62,625 nt of DNA from SHZI01 sp032122615. Lineage in GTDB: Bacteria; Pseudomonadota; Gammaproteobacteria; Steroidobacterales; GCA-2729495. The stretch is from NCBI GenBank assembly GCA_032122615.1, contig JAQBGF010000087.1:1-62625 (forward strand). Direction: 5' to 3'. A program made the translations under genes and the position numbers. A model generated the notes under the pieces. The model saw only the letters and a list, made by a program, of their open reading frames with translations. It searched no databases and was not told the origin of the DNA. Position 1 is the first letter of the stretch; each line of letters begins with the position of its first letter. This document shows positions 44,788 through 53,034 of the stretch, in pieces.

Positions 44788-47700
44788 GTGCGTCCTTTGT
44801 ATCTAAGCTGCCTGCTCCTGACGCTGCCCCTGGCCCCCGGCCCGGGAGCCTTCGCTGATGCGCGGGCCGTCGAAGGGACCCGCCTGCAAGCGCTTGAGGC
44901 GACAACAAACGACTCTGCAACTAGCGTTTACATCGTCCAGTTCCGGACCCCGCCGGCAGTCTCCGAGCCGAGCCTGCGGCTCGGCGACAGGACCGCCAGC
45001 AGCGAACCCCGGGCGACAGTGCAAAATCAAAGGCGACAGGTGGCGGGAGTCCGCAAACACCGCTTTGACGCCGGCGCTCCGGCCGTCCGACGGTACGTCG
45101 AGCGCCTGACGGTCGAGCACGATGCGGCTCTGGCCTCGGTCGGTGCCGGTAACGACAAGCTTTACAGCTATCGCTACGCGCTGAACGGTGTTGCCGTGCG
45201 CCTGAATGCAACCCAGGCCCGCAAGCTTCGCGCCCGCAAGGATGTACGCAACGTCTGGAAGGACCGGCCGAAGTTCGTCGAAACCAACGACAGTTCGATC
45301 TTTCTCGGCCTAACGTCCGCCAAGGGCGGCTTGCGCCGGGACCTCGGGCTGCGGGGCGAAGACATTGTCATTGGCATCATCGACAGCGGCATCTCCCCCG
45401 GCCATCCGAGCTTGAGCGACAAGCAGCCGGCGAAACGCCCGCGCCTGTGCCGGTCGGAATGGGCGCAAGCTTCCCTGCTCGGCCGCTGGCTGTGCCACCG
45501 CTTCAAGAAGCGCCCGGGCACCCTGGTTTACAGCCCGCTCCCCGGCTGGCGGGGCAAGTGCGAAACCGGCGTGGGCTTTCTGGCCACCTACTGCAACAAC
45601 AAACTGATCGGCGCCCGCTACTACATCGACGGCTTCCTGGAGCAGTACGAACTCGACGAAAACGAGTTCAGGTCGCCTCGCGATGTGGACGGCCACGGCA
45701 CCCATATCGCCACAATCGCCGCCGGGAACGTCGCCGAAGCGACGCTCGCCGGTACGTTCGTGGCCAAGGTCATCGGCGTCGCGCCCCGGGCCCGGGTGGC
45801 GGTCTACAAGGCCTGCTGGCTGGAACCCGGGCAGCTGCGGGGCACCTGCAGCACCGCCGATCTGGCCCGAGCCATCGAGGATGCCGTAGCCGACGGCGTG
45901 GACATCATCAATTATTCGGTCGGCAGCAACGACGACATCAATGACGCCGACGACCTGGCCCTGCTGGCCGCCGCCGACGCGGGCGTACTGACGGTCGCTG
46001 CCGCGGGCAATGAGGGGCCCGCGCCGGAATCGGTGCTGTCGCCAGCCGCCGCGCCATGGGTGCTGGCCGTGGGCGCCTCCAGTCGCCGTGGCGATCACTT
46101 TCGCGAGGCCATCCGCGTGAACAGCCCGGCGTCCGTGAAAAACGATTATCCGGCGACGGAGGCCGGCTTTACGCCGCGGCTGCGGGACGTGGGCCCGCTG
46201 ACGTTTCGGCTGATCCTGGCGGACGACGGAATTATCGGCCGCTTCGACGAGGGTCCGGGCACGACCTTCGACGGCTGCGAAGCTATCGAGAATACCGCCG
46301 AACTCAAGGACCAGATCGCACTGCTCCAGCGGGGCGGCTGCACCTTCGAGACAAAAATCCGCAATGCCCAGACAGCCGGGGCCAGGGCGGCCGTGGTCTT
46401 CAACACCCAGGGCGAACCCATCCTGATGACCGGCACCCGCAACTCGGTCCGCATTCCGGCGCTCATGATCGGCCAGGCGGACGGCCAGCTCCTCCTGGAG
46501 CGGCTCGTCGACGACGATCCGGTGGAAGTCACGCTGGACAAGAAGATCTTCCTGACCGCCCGCGACCAGGGCAACGAGATGCAGGGCTTCTCGGCGCGTG
46601 GCCCCAGCAAGTGGGAGCCAGGCGTACTGAAGCCGGACGTGACTGCGCCGGGCGTGGACATCCTCGCCGGGCACACGCCCGATGTCGCCAACAACGTCCG
46701 GGGCGAGGGCTTTCAGTATTTGTCGGGCACCTCGATGGCTGTCCCGCACGTTGCCGGAATAGCGGCCCTGCTGAAGGAAGCCCACCCCGACTGGAGTCCG
46801 GCGGCACTGAAGTCCGCCCTTGTCACCACGGCACGACAGGACGTGCGCAAGGAAGATGGCAGCACTCCGGCCGATCCCTTCGATTTCGGCGGTGGGCACG
46901 TGGTACCAAATCGCGCCGTGGCACCGGGCCTGGTCTACGACGCGGGCAGCAGCGACTTCGACGCCTTTCTCTGCGGGCGCGGCGAGGAGCGGCTGGATGT
47001 CGATTGCGCCGCGCTCGAAGCGGCCGGCTTTGCGACCGAGGCCAGCAACCTCAACCTGCCGTCCATCGCCCTCACCGATCTGGTCACTGAGCAACTCGTC
47101 CGGCGTCGCGTGACGAATGTGGGCGCCGACGCCCAGTTCACCGCGAGCATAGCCCCGCCCACCACGATCGATGTGGAAGTGACGCCGTCGCTACTGTCGC
47201 TCGCCAGCGGTGAGAGCGCCGACGTCGAGATCCGGCTGACCACCAACGGCACCGACTTCGACACCTGGCAGTTCGGCACGCTGACCTGGTCCAGCAGCGA
47301 CGCGACAGTGCGTACCCCGCTCGCGATTCGCGCACTGCCTTTCGCGGCGCCGCCACTGGTCCTCGGTTCAGGGGCGGCCGGCAGCACCGACGTCGCGCTG
47401 CTCGTGGGTTACTCGGGGCGCTACAAGGCCGAGCTCCGCGGCCTGGAAAGCAGCGGCCAGAGTCAGTCCGGGACCATCCAGTCGCAGCTGACCAACAGCG
47501 TGACCGACGACCCGGATGACAATTATTTGTTCGTGCAGCCCACAGCGGGAACGCCGCCCGCCAACGTGCGACGGATTCCCATCGTCGTGCCCGCCAACAC
47601 GCGCTACCTGCGGGTGGCTCTGACCAACCAGAACAGCAGCCCGGGCGCCGACCTGGACCTGTACCTGTACTCCTGTCCCGGCTTTGGCGAGTGCACACAG

Positions 47701-48036
47701 ACCACTACCGCGAGCGTCAACGACGAGTCCAATGAGGTCATCAACCTTATCCCGGAAGTAGGCGCTACCGAAGTTACACCTGGCGCGTACTACGTGGATG
47801 TGCATGGCTATGACGTACCCACCGGTACGGCCGCCTTCCGGCTCTTTGTCTGGACGGTCGGCGCGAACCGTGGCAACACCAGCCTTGTTGCGCCCTCCCG
47901 CGTGACAGCGGGCAGGGGTGAGGTGCTGACGATTGACTGGCTGGATCTGGAGGCCGGCGTGCACCTCGGCCTGGTTACGCACTCGGACGAAAGCTCGGTG
48001 CTCGATCAGACCGTGATCGAAGTCACCGCTCCCTGA
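44788..48036 (+). CDS. secreted subtilase (S8) with inhibitor-like and PA domains
   Basis: This exported protease precursor has 1082 residues. It has a signal peptide (LYLSCLLLTLPLAPGPGAFA) and an I9-like propeptide (about 47-165). The catalytic domain has D199 (IGIIDSGISPGH), H303 (DVDGHGTHIATIAAGN) and S649 (GTSMAVPHVAGIAALLKEAH). A protease-associated (PA) insert lies at about 480-575 (AARDQ-side segment IALLQRGGCTFETKIRNAQT). After the catalytic domain come an Fn3-like domain of plant-subtilase type and a C-terminal pre-peptidase-like beta domain (DLDLYLYSCPGFGECTQ). Start is GTG 44788. The 167 bases before it hold no gene. Confidence 0.88.
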   Translation: MRPLYLSCLLLTLPLAPGPGAFADARAVEGTRLQALEATTNDSATSVYIVQFRTPPAVSEPSLRLGDRTASSEPRATVQNQRRQVAGVRKHRFDAGAPAVRRYVERLTVEHDAALASVGAGNDKLYSYRYALNGVAVRLNATQARKLRARKDVRNVWKDRPKFVETNDSSIFLGLTSAKGGLRRDLGLRGEDIVIGIIDSGISPGHPSLSDKQPAKRPRLCRSEWAQASLLGRWLCHRFKKRPGTLVYSPLPGWRGKCETGVGFLATYCNNKLIGARYYIDGFLEQYELDENEFRSPRDVDGHGTHIATIAAGNVAEATLAGTFVAKVIGVAPRARVAVYKACWLEPGQLRGTCSTADLARAIEDAVADGVDIINYSVGSNDDINDADDLALLAAADAGVLTVAAAGNEGPAPESVLSPAAAPWVLAVGASSRRGDHFREAIRVNSPASVKNDYPATEAGFTPRLRDVGPLTFRLILADDGIIGRFDEGPGTTFDGCEAIENTAELKDQIALLQRGGCTFETKIRNAQTAGARAAVVFNTQGEPILMTGTRNSVRIPALMIGQADGQLLLERLVDDDPVEVTLDKKIFLTARDQGNEMQGFSARGPSKWEPGVLKPDVTAPGVDILAGHTPDVANNVRGEGFQYLSGTSMAVPHVAGIAALLKEAHPDWSPAALKSALVTTARQDVRKEDGSTPADPFDFGGGHVVPNRAVAPGLVYDAGSSDFDAFLCGRGEERLDVDCAALEAAGFATEASNLNLPSIALTDLVTEQLVRRRVTNVGADAQFTASIAPPTTIDVEVTPSLLSLASGESADVEIRLTTNGTDFDTWQFGTLTWSSSDATVRTPLAIRALPFAAPPLVLGSGAAGSTDVALLVGYSGRYKAELRGLESSGQSQSGTIQSQLTNSVTDDPDDNYLFVQPTAGTPPANVRRIPIVVPANTRYLRVALTNQNSSPGADLDLYLYSCPGFGECTQTTTASVNDESNEVINLIPEVGATEVTPGAYYVDVHGYDVPTGTAAFRLFVWTVGANRGNTSLVAPSRVTAGRGEVLTIDWLDLEAGVHLGLVTHSDESSVLDQTVIEVTAP

Positions 48037-48092
48037 CCCTGTCGACGCCCATACTGCCTGCGGGTGGTGCTTTGTTTCTTGGGGCGGCAAGG

Positions 48093-48736
48093 ATGACGAC
48101 GAACTCCCGGGCCTTACAGTTCGTTCAACAGCTGGCGGCAAATCTCAAGCCCGAGCCTGGACCTGCCGGCATTTCCCCAGGTCGTACGCCGGCTGCAGAT
48201 CGCGAACTCGGCCGCCCTGAACCCCAATCGCACGCCCGTGGCCAGCCTTAACAATGCCGTGAACCGACTGGGCTTCAACCTGGTGCGTACGGTATCCACC
48301 GCATTCGCACTTCGGCAGCTCAGCCGGGACAGCTCGCTGAGCGCGATCCGGCCGTCTGTACATCATCATGCACGTTCACCACAAGGATCCGACAATGCGG
48401 GACGATCCTGCGTTTGCGGCGACGCTGGAGAACTGGCAACCGGTCATCGGCCGGGCAATTCTCGAGGCCTGGGGCCTGCCCCAGCGCATTTGCGATGCCG
48501 TGGGCAACCAGGATTACCTCCTTGGCGGCGAATCAGCCGACCTGGAGCCCCTTACGCGCCTGCTGTCCGCGGCGAAGCTGCACCATCGCCTCGACTCGGA
48601 ACCGGAACTACGCACAGAACATCCGGACGCTGACAGCCTGTTGAACGGCGTTAACCTGGGCAAGGGTTCCTTCATGGACCTCGTGACTGTCAGCCAGGCG
48701 GATATCGCGCAGATGCAGCAGGCGCTGGCTGCCTAG
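48093..48736 (+). pseudogene. HDOD-domain protein, broken by two frame changes and a deletion
   Basis: Three fragments of one HDOD protein lie in three frames. Fragment 1 is MTTNSRALQFVQQLAANL from ATG 48093. After about 48145 the frame shifts to SLDLPAFPQVVRRL, joined directly to QIANSAALNPNRTPVASLNN, then AVNRLGFNLVRTVSTAFALR; a segment normally between FPQVVRRL and QIANS is missing. Near 48350 the frame shifts again to MHVHHKDPTMRDDPAFAATL and RAILEAWGLPQRICDAVGNQ, the domain's C-terminal part. HDOD proteins are regulatory, HD-GYP-related proteins lacking hydrolase residues. The last fragment (48368-48736) could still be made as a 122-residue product. Confidence 0.75.
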
Positions 48737-49935
48737 CGGCGATTGAGCAGCAGGCCTGCCACCGCCACCGCGCTGAATGAGGCCCCGGCGTAAAACGTCG
48801 CCGCGGCGCCCACGCTTTCCCACAGCAGTCCCGCCACGGTGCTCGCAGCGAGCAGGCAGACGCCCGTTATCAAATTGAAGAAGCCGAAGGCAGTTCCGAC
48901 CCGCTCCGGAGCAACTGCATCTGCGACGAGTGCCGCCAGCAGTCCCTGCGTCAGCCCCATGTGCAGCCCCCAGAGGGCAACACCAACAAAGACGAAAGTA
49001 CTCGACGCCGCCGTCGCAAGAATGAGATCGGCGAGGATCAGGACCAGAAGACCCCAGCAAAGCAGGGTTCGGCGCGACCATCGACGTGCGGCAAGGCCGG
49101 TGGGGTAGGCCGAAGCGGCATAGACCAGGCTCAGCACCATGATGATCGCCGGCACCCATTGCAGGGGCAGGCCGAGTTGCGAGGCGCGAAGGACCAGAAA
49201 GGCCTCGCTGAAGCGGGCCATGGCGATCACGGCGCCAAGGCCAACAACTGCCCAGTAACGGCGGCCGAGCGAACGCAGCTGCTCGTTCCAGGCCAATCGG
49301 GTCCGGAGCGGGCCCTCCGTGCTCGTGACGCCAGACACTTCGGGACGTCGTTCCTCGACACCGAAAATCAGCAGCAGCACGGCAAGTACGGCCGGCACGA
49401 CAGCCACCCAGAGCACGAGGCGCAAGTCGTTTTGCCACAGCAGCAGCAAGCCGATGGCCAACAGCGGCCCTAAGAAGGCACCGACGGAGTCCAGCGACTG
49501 GCGAAGGCCGTAGGCGGCATTGCGCTGCTCGGAAGTCACGAGATCCGCAATCAGCGCGTCCCGGGGTGCCCCGCGAATGCCCTTGCCGACGCGGTCCAGG
49601 AATCGCGCTGTCAGCACCCAGGTAACGGATTCGGCCAGCGGAAACAGTGGTTTGGTGAGCGCGGCGAGGCTGTATCCCGCCAGAAGGAGACCCTTGCGCC
49701 GTTGCCATCGGTCACTGAGCACGCCGGAAAAGACCTTGGTGATCGAGGCTGTCGCCTCGGCAATCCCTTCAATGACGCCGACCGTGATCGCACTGGCGCC
49801 GAGCACCGTCACGAGAAACACGGGCAAGATGCTGTGCACGATCTCGGACGACGCGTCCATGCACAGCGATACCAGCCCCAGGGCAATAACGCCACGGGGA
49901 AGGCCGTTCACCTGCCGAGGGTGTGGAGTTTTCAC
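48733..49935 (-). CDS. major facilitator superfamily transporter
   Basis: The 400-residue protein has about 12 membrane segments and a cytoplasmic loop signature (LDRVGKGIRGAPRDALIADL) typical of a subgroup of MFS drug/metabolite exporters. SDRWQRRKGLLLAGYSLAAL is the loop 2-3 motif. Substrate is unknown. Its stop overlaps that of the convergent HDOD pseudogene at the palindrome CTAG. Confidence 0.85.
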   Translation of the reverse strand: MKTPHPRQVNGLPRGVIALGLVSLCMDASSEIVHSILPVFLVTVLGASAITVGVIEGIAEATASITKVFSGVLSDRWQRRKGLLLAGYSLAALTKPLFPLAESVTWVLTARFLDRVGKGIRGAPRDALIADLVTSEQRNAAYGLRQSLDSVGAFLGPLLAIGLLLLWQNDLRLVLWVAVVPAVLAVLLLIFGVEERRPEVSGVTSTEGPLRTRLAWNEQLRSLGRRYWAVVGLGAVIAMARFSEAFLVLRASQLGLPLQWVPAIIMVLSLVYAASAYPTGLAARRWSRRTLLCWGLLVLILADLILATAASSTFVFVGVALWGLHMGLTQGLLAALVADAVAPERVGTAFGFFNLITGVCLLAASTVAGLLWESVGAAATFYAGASFSAVAVAGLLLNRR

Positions 49936-50018
49936 CGGCGGAGATTAGCGGAGAGCGGCGCGCGACACACCGGCACCCGCTCCAACCTTCCTGGCTGGCA
50001 GCACGCCGCAACGGGCGA

Positions 50019-50603
50019 TCAGGCCAGTTTCCGGCACTCCGCGTGACGAAAGCAGCCCACGAGGTGATCGTTGATCAGTCCCGTGGCCTGCAGATGGGCG
50101 TAGAGCGTGGTGCTGCCCACAAAGCGAAATCCGCGCTTCTTCATGTCCTTGCTCAGCGCATCCGACACGGGACTGGTGGCCGGCACATCCGACTGGTTAC
50201 GCCAGCGGTTGCGCAGCGGCTTGCCGTCGACGAAATTCCAGATGTAGGTATCGAAACTGCCAACCGCCGCCTGCAATTCCAGAAAGGCGCGGGCGTTGTG
50301 CACGGTGGCGGTTACTTTCAGGCGGTTACGGATGATGCCGGGATCTTGCAGCAGTTTTTCAATGCGGGCGGGCGTGAAACGGGCAACCTTGACGGGGTCG
50401 AAGCCGGCAAAGGCACGGCGATAGCCCTCGCGACGGTGCAGGATGGTCGACCATGAAAGTCCAGCCTGCGCACCCTCAAGAATCAGGAACTCGAACTGCT
50501 TCCGGTCTTCGTGGACGGGGACGCCCCATTCCCGGTCGTGGTACTCAAGGTAAGTCGGGCTGACGCCTTCCGACCAGGGGCAACGCATGAGGGACTTGGC
50601 CAT
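50019..50603 (-). CDS. tag: DNA-3-methyladenine glycosylase I
   Basis: Tag excises 3-methyladenine from alkylated DNA. The 194 residues begin with RCPWSEGVSPTYLEYHDREW and carry GAQAGLSWSTILHRREGYRR, RNRLKVTATVHNARAFLEL and the C-terminal HLVGCFRH. The N-terminal Cys with the C-terminal Cys and His residues form the zinc site of this family. The ATG at 50603 is divergent from aroE; the 150 bases between hold their promoters. Confidence 0.92.
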   Translation of the reverse strand: MAKSLMRCPWSEGVSPTYLEYHDREWGVPVHEDRKQFEFLILEGAQAGLSWSTILHRREGYRRAFAGFDPVKVARFTPARIEKLLQDPGIIRNRLKVTATVHNARAFLELQAAVGSFDTYIWNFVDGKPLRNRWRNQSDVPATSPVSDALSKDMKKRGFRFVGSTTLYAHLQATGLINDHLVGCFRHAECRKLA

Positions 50604-50753
50604 TCCGGGCTCACCTTAGCGATTTGGAGGCGGTCGTCGCGAGCCGACTTTCTCATCAAAACACGTCTAATCGGCCGTCCGGCACTCGACAGTGGCTGCA
50701 TTATGGAAAAAGATAAGGCCGTTCGGGGATTTTCAGGGGGCCGGGACAGCATC

Positions 50754-51608
50754 ATGACGGACCGGTACGGGGTCATCGGCCATCCGATTGCCCATAGCAA
50801 GTCGCCCGTGATCCACCGCCTGTTTGCTGATATGACAGGCCAGGATCTCAGTTACGACGCCATCGACATTCCACCCGAGGAACTCAGCAGCCGGGTGCAG
50901 CAGCTCCTTGCCGAGGGTTTTCGGGGCCTGAACGTCACGGTGCCCCACAAGGCAGAGGTCGTGAAGCTCGCCTCGCGACTGAGCTCGCGGGCCGAACTTG
51001 CCGGCGCGGTCAACACGCTTATCGTGCATGCCGACGGCGTCGTGGAGGGCGACAATACCGATGGCATTGGTCTCGTCAATGACTTGCGCCGGAACCTGCG
51101 CACCCGTCTTGCCGGCACCCGGATCCTGATTCTTGGCGCCGGCGGCGCCACGCGTGGCATTATCCCCGCACTGTTCGACACCAAACCCCGGGACGTCATG
51201 ATTGCCAATCGCACCGTGGATCGGGCCCAGACACTGGTGCAGGATTTCCGGATGCTGGGCAAGATTTCAGCGTGCCAGTTCCAGGAACTCGGCGGCCAGG
51301 CCTTCAACCTGGTGATCAACGCCACGTCCGCCGGTCTCAGAGGCGAAATGCCGCCGTTCCCAGGGTCGATACTCGGCCCGGAAACCCTTTGCTATGACCT
51401 GTCCTATGCCATGCAGGACACGCCCTTCGTCAAGTGGGCGAAGGAGAACGGCGCCGGCCGCGTGGCCCAGGGCTGGGGCATGCTGGTGGAACAGGCTGCG
51501 GAATCGTTCTACGCATGGCGCGGCGTGCGGCCGGACACCCGGCCCGTGATCGCCAGGCTACCGGGCTCACCCGGCGCTACGGACACGATGAAAATGCGCC
51601 TGGCCTAG
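50754..51608 (+). CDS. aroE: shikimate dehydrogenase (NADP+)
   Basis: AroE reduces 3-dehydroshikimate in aromatic amino-acid synthesis. The 284 residues carry GHPIAHSKSPVIH, the catalytic Lys K66 in NVTVPHKAEVV, GDNTDGIGLV (catalytic Asp) and the NADP-binding loop ILGAGGATRGI with MIANRTVDRAQ. ATG 50754 gives the canonical MTDRYGVIGHP N-terminus; longer frames (to 50511) overlap tag. The stop TAG overlaps the convergent gor stop by three bases. Confidence 0.93.
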   Translation: MTDRYGVIGHPIAHSKSPVIHRLFADMTGQDLSYDAIDIPPEELSSRVQQLLAEGFRGLNVTVPHKAEVVKLASRLSSRAELAGAVNTLIVHADGVVEGDNTDGIGLVNDLRRNLRTRLAGTRILILGAGGATRGIIPALFDTKPRDVMIANRTVDRAQTLVQDFRMLGKISACQFQELGGQAFNLVINATSAGLRGEMPPFPGSILGPETLCYDLSYAMQDTPFVKWAKENGAGRVAQGWGMLVEQAAESFYAWRGVRPDTRPVIARLPGSPGATDTMKMRLA

Positions 51609-52951
51609 CGCATCGTCACGAGTTCCTCGGCTGAGGTCGGGTGAATCGCCACCGTGTCGTCGAAATCGTTTTTCGTGGCGCCCATGCGGATCGCCACCGC
51701 AAAACCCTGCAGCATCTCGTCGGCCCCCGGCCCGAGGATGTGACAACCCACCACTTTCTCGTCCACGCCGGCGGTCACCAGCTTCATGCGCGTCTTCGGC
51801 TTGTGGTCAGTGATGCTGTTGTAAAGCGGGACGAACTCCGAGGTGTAGCACTTCACCGGCTCACCGAAGTGCCGGCGTGCTGTGGACTCGCTGAAACCGC
51901 AGGTGCCAATCGGCGGATGGCTGAAGATGACGGTGGGTATGTAGTTGTAGTCGAGGTGGCGGCCAGCCATGTCGCCAAACACGCGATCCGCGGTCCGGCG
52001 ACCCGCGGCGACGGCAACAGGTGTTAGCGCCGCGCGACCGCTAACGTCGCCGAGCGCGTATATGTGCGCCACGTTGGTGACCTGGTACTTGTCGGTCGTG
52101 ATGAACCCTTGCGCGTCAGTGACCACGCCGGCGGCCGCCAGATTCAGGTCTTTCGTGGAAGGTTCACGGCCCACGGCCCAGATCAGCGCGTCGAAGGGCC
52201 CGTGATTGCGGCCGTCCGCGGTCTTCAATTCAAGCCCTTCCTTGCCGCGGGCGAGTGCCGCGGGCGTGGCCTGGCTCACCAACCGGATGCCATCCTCGGC
52301 CATCGCGTTGCGCAACCCTTCCTGCAGATACTCGTCGAAGCTCCGGAGCACGCTGTCCTTCCGGACCAGCAGGGTGACCTCCGAGCCCAATGCACGCAGG
52401 GCGCCGGCAAATTCCACGGCGATATAGCCTGAACCCGCGATCGCCACCCGTTGTGGCCGGCTCGTGAGTCGGAAGAAATCATCGGAAGTGAGGCCGAGCT
52501 CGTGCCCGGGGATCTGCGGCACCATCGGCCGGCCACCCGTCGCCACGATGATGTGCTTGCCGGTCAGCACACGGCCGGCCACCTCGACCGTGTTCGGGCC
52601 GGTAAAATGGCCCCGGGCCGCGATGTATTCGATGCCCTTGTTCGCCAGGTTCCGCTCGTAGATGCCGTTCAGGCGCTCGATATATGCCTGCCGCTTCGTT
52701 ACGAAGCCCGCCCAGTCGTGGCCCTGGAGCTTCAGGTCAAAACCGTAGCCGCGGGCATCGCGCATGGCGTGGGCGAGGCTGGCGGCCGTGAACGTGATCT
52801 TCTTGGGCACGCAGCCCACGTTGACGCAGGTACCGCCGAGCGGGGCTGGCTCGATCAGGGCCACTTTGGCGCCGTATTCTGCAGCCCGCTGCGCCGCCGC
52901 CAGGCCGCCGCTGCCCCCGCCGATAGTGATGAGGTTGAAATGCTCCGCCAT
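51605..52951 (-). CDS. gor: glutathione-disulfide reductase
   Basis: This 448-residue FAD/NADPH enzyme reduces oxidised glutathione. FAD motif ITIGGGSGGLAAAQRAAEYG leads to the redox pair C42/C47 in GGTCVNVGCVPKK. A second nucleotide site is VAIAGSGYIAVEFAGALRAL followed by TLLVRKDSVLRSFDE. The C-terminal catalytic motif is AIHPTSAEELVTMR with His and Glu. Glutathione reductase fits the GST, GFA and FghA genes in this window, implying a glutathione-based thiol economy. Confidence 0.92.
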   Translation of the reverse strand: MAEHFNLITIGGGSGGLAAAQRAAEYGAKVALIEPAPLGGTCVNVGCVPKKITFTAASLAHAMRDARGYGFDLKLQGHDWAGFVTKRQAYIERLNGIYERNLANKGIEYIAARGHFTGPNTVEVAGRVLTGKHIIVATGGRPMVPQIPGHELGLTSDDFFRLTSRPQRVAIAGSGYIAVEFAGALRALGSEVTLLVRKDSVLRSFDEYLQEGLRNAMAEDGIRLVSQATPAALARGKEGLELKTADGRNHGPFDALIWAVGREPSTKDLNLAAAGVVTDAQGFITTDKYQVTNVAHIYALGDVSGRAALTPVAVAAGRRTADRVFGDMAGRHLDYNYIPTVIFSHPPIGTCGFSESTARRHFGEPVKCYTSEFVPLYNSITDHKPKTRMKLVTAGVDEKVVGCHILGPGADEMLQGFAVAIRMGATKNDFDDTVAIHPTSAEELVTMR

Positions 52952-53034
52952 GGTGCCGGTCCGGTCGTTTGGGGCCGGCAGTGTACCAAGGGCGTTGTTT
53001 GGGGCCGGACTGCCTTTTCCGTTAGCATTTCCGG

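Noticed and set aside
44788..47094. Long antisense frames opposite the subtilase (for example 45310-47094 minus)
   Set aside because: High-GC shadow frames; no domain, and the plus-strand protease is certain.
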